27,326 nt of DNA from assembly GCA_004357365.1 (NCBI GenBank), contig SMVT01000076.1:1-27326 (forward strand). Direction: 5' to 3'. This DNA comes from Nitrospina sp. GTDB taxonomy: Bacteria; Nitrospinota; Nitrospinia; Nitrospinales; Nitrospinaceae. The notes below the pieces were generated by a model. The model searched no databases and was not told the origin of the DNA. It saw only the letters and a program-made list of their open reading frames with translations. Shown here piece by piece: positions 23,489-27,326 of the stretch; the stretch's first letter is position 1, and every line of letters starts with the position of its first letter. The position numbers were made by a program, and so were the translations under genes.

Positions 23489-24666
23489 CCACGGCGAGAA
23501 TGTTCATTATATTTCTGATCCTGAGCGGTGGCTGGCCCGGGTCTGTGTTGGCTGACGATCCATCGGCAAAAGAAATCGAAAAACTCATTCAGGACGAAAA
23601 AAACGAACTGGAAAGCCTGAAGAAAAAAATCGAAAAGCAGGGCAGAGAAATCTCCTCCATGAATAAAAAAGAAACTCGAATCCTGAAAACCCTGGGTACT
23701 CTGGAAGGCCGGAAAAAGATCCGGGAAAGGGAATTGCAGATTTACCGGTGGAATATCAAGATCAACAAAAAGGAAATGGACCAGCTCTCCCGGAAAATCA
23801 AAGGGGCGGAAAAGAAGTTGGCCCACCAGGAAAGCATGCTGGGGAAACGCCTGCGCATCTTATACAAACAGGGGAAGATGTCTTCGGTTAAAATCCTTTT
23901 TTCTGCGGAAGATTACAGCGATTTGATTCAAAAGATGAAATATCTGGAACTCCATATGGCCCATGATTCCCGGATGTCCGAAAATTACCAGAAGCATTTA
24001 AGACAGCTCAGGGACCAGGAACAGAAATTATTCAAGGCCAAGGCCCGGCTGGCCCAGTTTGAAAGCGCGGCGCTTCAAAAGAAAAATGAAATTGAACGGA
24101 AAAAAGGCAAAAAATCCAGCTTTCTGCGAAAAATCAAGAGTAAGAAAATATACTTCATTCAGGCCCGCAAGGAATTGCTCAAAGCGTCCGAGAATTTGAA
24201 TGACCTGATTTCCCGATTGGAGAAAAAACGGCTTTCCGGTGAGGGGTTGAGTTTGGCCGATAAAAAAGGCCGTTTGTTTTACCCGGTTCAGGGAAAAATC
24301 CTTAACCGCTTCGGGAGGGTGAAGGACAAACAATTCGGGACGCATATCATCAACAACGGCCTCAATTTAAAAGTTAAAAAAGGGACGGAGGTCCACTCCA
24401 TTTTTCAGGGACCCGTTTTGTTTGCCGGTCCTCTGGTTGGATACGGCAACCTGATTATCGTCGGACATGGCGAACATTACCATTCCTTATATGGCCACTT
24501 GGATAAGATGCTGGTGCAAACCGGCGATTATGTTCACGAACACCAAGCCATCGGTTTGTCGGGAAATAGTGGGTCCCTGGTCGGGGAAACCCTCTATCTG
24601 GAATTGCGCCACAAGGGCAAACCGATCGACCCGGCCGCCTGGTTGCAGGTCGCCAAAAGAAAGTAG
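23485..24666 (+). CDS. envC: EnvC-like murein hydrolase activator (degenerate LytM/M23 domain)
   Basis: A 393-residue periplasmic protein with a signal peptide (about 1-23, ending GSVLA), a long coiled coil (about 28-250, Lys/Glu-rich), and a C-terminal LytM/M23 domain (about 270-390). Active M23 enzymes use HxxxD and HxH zinc ligands. Here the first motif reads THIINNGLNL (Asp replaced by Asn) and the HLHFE motif reads TLYLELRHKG, losing both His residues, although SLYGHLDKM is kept. This is the state of E. coli EnvC, which activates amidases without being a peptidase. The ATGA overlap with ftsX supports a coupled FtsE-FtsX-EnvC unit. The amidase partner is not in this window. The gene could equally be called a degenerate M23 peptidase. 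Confidence 0.92.
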   Translation: MTTARMFIIFLILSGGWPGSVLADDPSAKEIEKLIQDEKNELESLKKKIEKQGREISSMNKKETRILKTLGTLEGRKKIRERELQIYRWNIKINKKEMDQLSRKIKGAEKKLAHQESMLGKRLRILYKQGKMSSVKILFSAEDYSDLIQKMKYLELHMAHDSRMSENYQKHLRQLRDQEQKLFKAKARLAQFESAALQKKNEIERKKGKKSSFLRKIKSKKIYFIQARKELLKASENLNDLISRLEKKRLSGEGLSLADKKGRLFYPVQGKILNRFGRVKDKQFGTHIINNGLNLKVKKGTEVHSIFQGPVLFAGPLVGYGNLIIVGHGEHYHSLYGHLDKMLVQTGDYVHEHQAIGLSGNSGSLVGETLYLELRHKGKPIDPAAWLQVAKRK

Positions 24667-24675
24667 AACTAAATC

Positions 24676-24703
24676 ATGAAACCCGCTAATTATGCGTTAT
24701 AAT
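24676..24703 (+). promoter_or_regulatory. Candidate promoter for ctpA
   Basis: ATGAAA at 24676-24681 (4 of 6) and a perfect TATAAT at 24698-24703 are spaced by 16 bases. The -10 lies within an inverted repeat, AATTAT (24688-24693) and ATAATT (24699-24704), which could be a repressor site or chance. It leaves a leader of about 40 nt. Confidence 0.45.
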
Positions 24704-24737
24704 TGTGGATAATCATTGAATTTATTCCTTTTCGACT

Positions 24738-24741
24738 GGAG
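24738..24741 (+). promoter_or_regulatory. Ribosome binding site that sets the ctpA start
   Basis: TGGAG with GGAG at 24738-24741 lies seven bases before the TTG at 24749. The earlier in-frame TTG at 24716 has no such site and lies too near the candidate promoter, so 24749 is the likely start. Confidence 0.7.
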
Positions 24742-24748
24742 AAATATT

Positions 24749-26203
24749 TTGAGTTTCCACAGAGTTTATCTTCTTTATTTTAAACGTCTGGGCTTTCGAA
24801 CCCTGAGTGCGGCGCTGTTGATTCTTTTACTGGCCGCCGGAGGATTCCAAACGGTATGGTCCCAGGAAGCAGATGAACCCTCGGCCAAACCCCCGGTGGA
24901 TACCTACGAAAAGCTCAAGGTGTTTTCCGAAATTCTTTCGTTGCTCGAGGCCAACTATGTCGAAACTGTGGACACCAGCGATTTGATCGACGGCGCCATT
25001 CGGGGAATGTTGAAAACTCTGGATCCTCACACCTCCTACCTGCCGCCGGAGGCCTTCAAGCAGATGAAAGTGGAAACCTCCGGCCGATTCGGGGGCTTGG
25101 GAATCGAAATCACCCTTCGCAAAGGAATTCTGACGGTGGTGACCCCAATCGAAGATACGCCTGCCGACCGTGCGGGCATCAAGTCCGGCGATCGCATCAT
25201 CAAGATTGAAGATGAATCGACCCTGGACATGACTCTGTCCGATGCGGTGGAGCGATTGCGCGGCAAGATCGGCACCGAAGTCAACATCACCATTTTCCGC
25301 GAAGGCAAGGATGAGCCGTTTGAAGTCAATCTGGAGCGCGGCAACATTCAGGTCAAAAGCGTTAAAAGCAAAATTTATGAAAGCAAAATCGGTTACATCA
25401 AAATCCGAAATTTCACCAAGACCACCAGCCGGGACCTGGACAAAGTTCTGAACGAATTTCGTGAGAAGCAGGTTAAAAAACTGGTCTTGGATTTACGGAA
25501 CAACCCGGGCGGTCTGCTGAATCAGGCGGTGGAAGTGTCGGACCGTTTTCTCCCACCCGAAAATCTGATTGTCTACACCCAAGGCCGGACCGAGGAACAG
25601 AACATGCGGTTTACCACCCACGATCGAGTCCAGCGGGTGTCGTATCCCATGATCATTCTCGTCAACGGGGGCAGTGCCAGCGCCTCGGAAATCGTGGCGG
25701 GCGCGCTTCAGGATTCCAACCGCGCCATCATTCTGGGCACGCAAACGTTTGGCAAAGGTTCCGTGCAAACCATAATCCCACTCAGCGACGGTTCCGCACT
25801 GAGGTTGACCACCGCCCGGTATTACACCCCCAGCGGACGGGTGATTCAGGAAAATGGAATCGTTCCTGATATTATCGTAGAGGTTCCGGTCGCCACCGCA
25901 GGAAAACTCCAGGAAGAGGATGATAAAAATAAAGGTGAAATCAACCAGGAGAAAAACAAGATGCGGAAGTTTCTCAGGGAAAAAGACCTGAAAAAGCATC
26001 TTAAAGGCAAAAAAAGTTTTGGGGAAGAAGAGCCCGAGCCGGTGGAAGTCACGCCGTCGGAAGAAGATGTCAAGAAGCGCGAACTCATGGCTTCCCTTAA
26101 GGAAGACCTCGAAAAGGACATCCAACTCAAAGAAGCCATTTCTTTGCTCAAGGGGTGGTCGATCATGAGCAAGGTGTTCCAGTCCGACCAATCCAGCAAC
26201 TGA
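24749..26203 (+). CDS. ctpA: Carboxyl-terminal processing protease (S41 family)
   Basis: Periplasmic serine protease that trims C-termini of exported proteins and often controls murein hydrolases. With the TTG start it has 484 residues. A signal or anchor helix is at about 14-36, followed by the N-terminal cap, a PDZ domain (about 80-160, FGGLGIEITLRKGILTVV and GDRIIKIE), and the S41 core with LVLDLRNNPGGLL. The Ser/Lys dyad lies in NGGSASASEIVAGALQD (309-313 Ser cluster) and GTQTFGKGSVQT (Lys336). The C-terminal 100 residues are an extended Lys/Glu-rich segment, longer than in simple CtpA. Its position just after the EnvC-like gene is common in bacteria and suggests a shared role in envelope turnover. 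Confidence 0.96.
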   Translation: MSFHRVYLLYFKRLGFRTLSAALLILLLAAGGFQTVWSQEADEPSAKPPVDTYEKLKVFSEILSLLEANYVETVDTSDLIDGAIRGMLKTLDPHTSYLPPEAFKQMKVETSGRFGGLGIEITLRKGILTVVTPIEDTPADRAGIKSGDRIIKIEDESTLDMTLSDAVERLRGKIGTEVNITIFREGKDEPFEVNLERGNIQVKSVKSKIYESKIGYIKIRNFTKTTSRDLDKVLNEFREKQVKKLVLDLRNNPGGLLNQAVEVSDRFLPPENLIVYTQGRTEEQNMRFTTHDRVQRVSYPMIILVNGGSASASEIVAGALQDSNRAIILGTQTFGKGSVQTIIPLSDGSALRLTTARYYTPSGRVIQENGIVPDIIVEVPVATAGKLQEEDDKNKGEINQEKNKMRKFLREKDLKKHLKGKKSFGEEEPEPVEVTPSEEDVKKRELMASLKEDLEKDIQLKEAISLLKGWSIMSKVFQSDQSSN

Positions 26204-26313
26204 TCGCGTTTCGGGCTTAAAAAGAAATTTTTGGCGGGCGGGGAGAGAACCCCGCTCCACCCTGATTGGATCCTCCTTCCGGATTGTCAACCCTTCAACG
26301 CTGACATTGAATC

Positions 26314-27318
26314 ATGCTGGTTTTAGGCATAGAAACCTCCTGCGATGAAACGGCGGCCGCCGTTCTGGAAAACGGAACCCGCCTGCGCTCCAACGTGATC
26401 GCCTCCCAGGATGAAATCCATTCCCAATTCGGGGGTATCGTCCCCGAGTTGGCCGGGCGTTCCCATGTCGAGCGCATCCATCACATCATCGAAACCGCGT
26501 TGAAGGAAGCCGGAGTTACGCTCCACGATATCGACCTCATCGCCGCCACCCAAGGCCCCGGCCTGGTGGTCTCCCTGCTGGTGGGGTTGAATACCGCCAA
26601 GGCCCTGGCCTATTCCCTGGACATCCCGGTTATGGGAATCAACCATCTGGAGGGTCATGTGCTGGCCATTTTTCTACAGGAGGAAGTGCCGTTTCCTTTT
26701 CTCGCCCTGATCGTCTCCGGCGGGCATACTGATTTGTGCCGGGTCGATGGCTTCGGGCGATACCGCATTCTCGGCCGCACCCGCGATGACGCCGCCGGGG
26801 AATCGTTCGACAAAGTCGCCAAGATGCTCGGCCTCGGCTTTCCCGGCGGACCCCTTATCGAAAAGATAGCGCGGCAGGGTAATGCTGAAGCCCACAACTT
26901 TCCACGCGCCTGGCTGGAAAAGGATTCCCTCGATTTCAGTTTCAGCGGATTGAAAACCGCCGTCCGCAACACACTGGCGAAACATCAAAACGGATCGCCC
27001 CCGGCCGAAGAAGACATCGCCGCCGGGTTCCAGGAAGCCGTGGTGGAGGTGCTGGTCCGTAAATCCCTTACGGCCTGCCGGCAGGAATCGCTCAAGCGCA
27101 TCGTCGTGACCGGAGGGGTCGCCGCCAACCGTTATCTCAAAGACCGCATGACCGCCGCCGCGCAAAAAGAGGGCATCGACGTGTTCGTTCCCAAACCGGT
27201 GTTGTGCACCGACAATGCCGCGATGATCGCCTGCGCCGGTTACTACCGCTTCCGGGACGGCCTGGATTCTGAAAGCGATCTGTTTCCGCTGGACGCCCAC
27301 CCCAACTTACCTCTCTGA
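26314..27318 (+). CDS. tsaD: tRNA N6-threonylcarbamoyladenosine transferase TsaD
   Basis: Transfers the threonylcarbamoyl group to A37 of tRNAs reading ANN codons, together with TsaB and TsaE; cytoplasmic. The 334 residues match the family. The N-terminus MLVLGIETSCDETAAAV is the ASKHA phosphate-loop start. Metal ligands are His111 and His115 (NHLEGHVLA) and Asp300 (CTDNAAMIA), the same numbers as in E. coli. Other blocks are SQFGGIVPELAGRSH, ATQGPGLVVSLLVGL, IVSGGHTDL, GESFDKVAKMLGL, FSFSGLKTAV and VVTGGVAANRYL. The gene is complete, with TGA ending eight bases before the window edge. It lies 110 bp after ctpA; no clear ribosome binding site or terminator is seen in that gap. Confidence 0.98.
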   Translation: MLVLGIETSCDETAAAVLENGTRLRSNVIASQDEIHSQFGGIVPELAGRSHVERIHHIIETALKEAGVTLHDIDLIAATQGPGLVVSLLVGLNTAKALAYSLDIPVMGINHLEGHVLAIFLQEEVPFPFLALIVSGGHTDLCRVDGFGRYRILGRTRDDAAGESFDKVAKMLGLGFPGGPLIEKIARQGNAEAHNFPRAWLEKDSLDFSFSGLKTAVRNTLAKHQNGSPPAEEDIAAGFQEAVVEVLVRKSLTACRQESLKRIVVTGGVAANRYLKDRMTAAAQKEGIDVFVPKPVLCTDNAAMIACAGYYRFRDGLDSESDLFPLDAHPNLPL

Positions 27319-27326
27319 CGGAAAAG

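Noticed and set aside
26238..26255. GCGGGG/CCCCGC hairpin after ctpA as a terminator
   Set aside because: Only 6 bp of stem and no T-run on either strand next to it; not enough to call termination.

Overview
The window is a dense, moderately GC-rich bacterial chromosome segment of mostly housekeeping genes with no mobile element or CRISPR array. The gene set (b6-type cytochrome b, separate subunit IV-like protein, Rieske protein, large multihaem cytochrome c, FtsEX with an EnvC-like protein, SecG, HmuY-like and FGE-like exported proteins) points to a diderm (Gram-negative) respiring bacterium. My best guess is a Nitrospina-like or related deep-branching lineage, but that is an impression from protein flavour and not proven by the sequence.

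Layout. (1) 1-3124: the 3' two-thirds of ftsH, a strong intrinsic terminator, then folP and pdxJ overlapping by 11 bp. (2) 3148-5929: a near-consensus sigma70 promoter, gapA, tpiA, secG, tRNA-Leu(GAG) and a four-helix membrane protein of unknown function. (3) 6007-7347: a flavoprotein of the pyridine nucleotide-disulfide oxidoreductase family that has lost both redox cysteines. (4) 7492-13205: a quinol:cytochrome c oxidoreductase cluster made of a Rieske protein, a b6-type cytochrome b that keeps the haem c(n) cysteine, a five-helix subunit IV-like protein, an 899-residue eight-haem cytochrome with a transmembrane helix, a coiled coil and an acidic tail, a 60-residue one-helix protein, and a membrane-anchored Mrr-like protein without a recognisable catalytic lysine. 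(5) 13293-15698: metF, a secreted FGE-like protein and a leucine-rich-repeat protein. (6) 15719-17415, minus strand: an enlarged, divergent phosphoglycerate kinase and a previously uncalled 43-codon ORF whose ATG overlaps its stop codon. (7) 17633-19570: RNase E/G with a basic tail. (8) 19584-21055, minus strand: an HmuY-like protein and an FGE-like lipoprotein joined by a 4-base stop/start overlap. (9) 21230-27318: an unknown soluble protein, ftsE-ftsX-envC, ctpA and tsaD.

How the genes work together. The glycolytic block (gapA, tpiA) lacks pgk between its members; the only pgk seen here is the unusual minus-strand copy. The respiratory block should encode one membrane complex in which the octahaem protein takes the place of cytochrome c1 or f. 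The ftsE-ftsX-envC block should control septal peptidoglycan hydrolysis: ATPase, membrane transducer and a degenerate LytM activator.

The most interesting candidates are the octahaem bc/b6 complex with its two odd accessory membrane proteins, the cysteine-less flavoprotein immediately upstream of it, the enlarged Pgk with its coupled micro-ORF, and the HmuY-like/FGE-like pair. No gene-free stretch exceeds 300 bases. All family calls rest on motif recognition by eye, without database searches.
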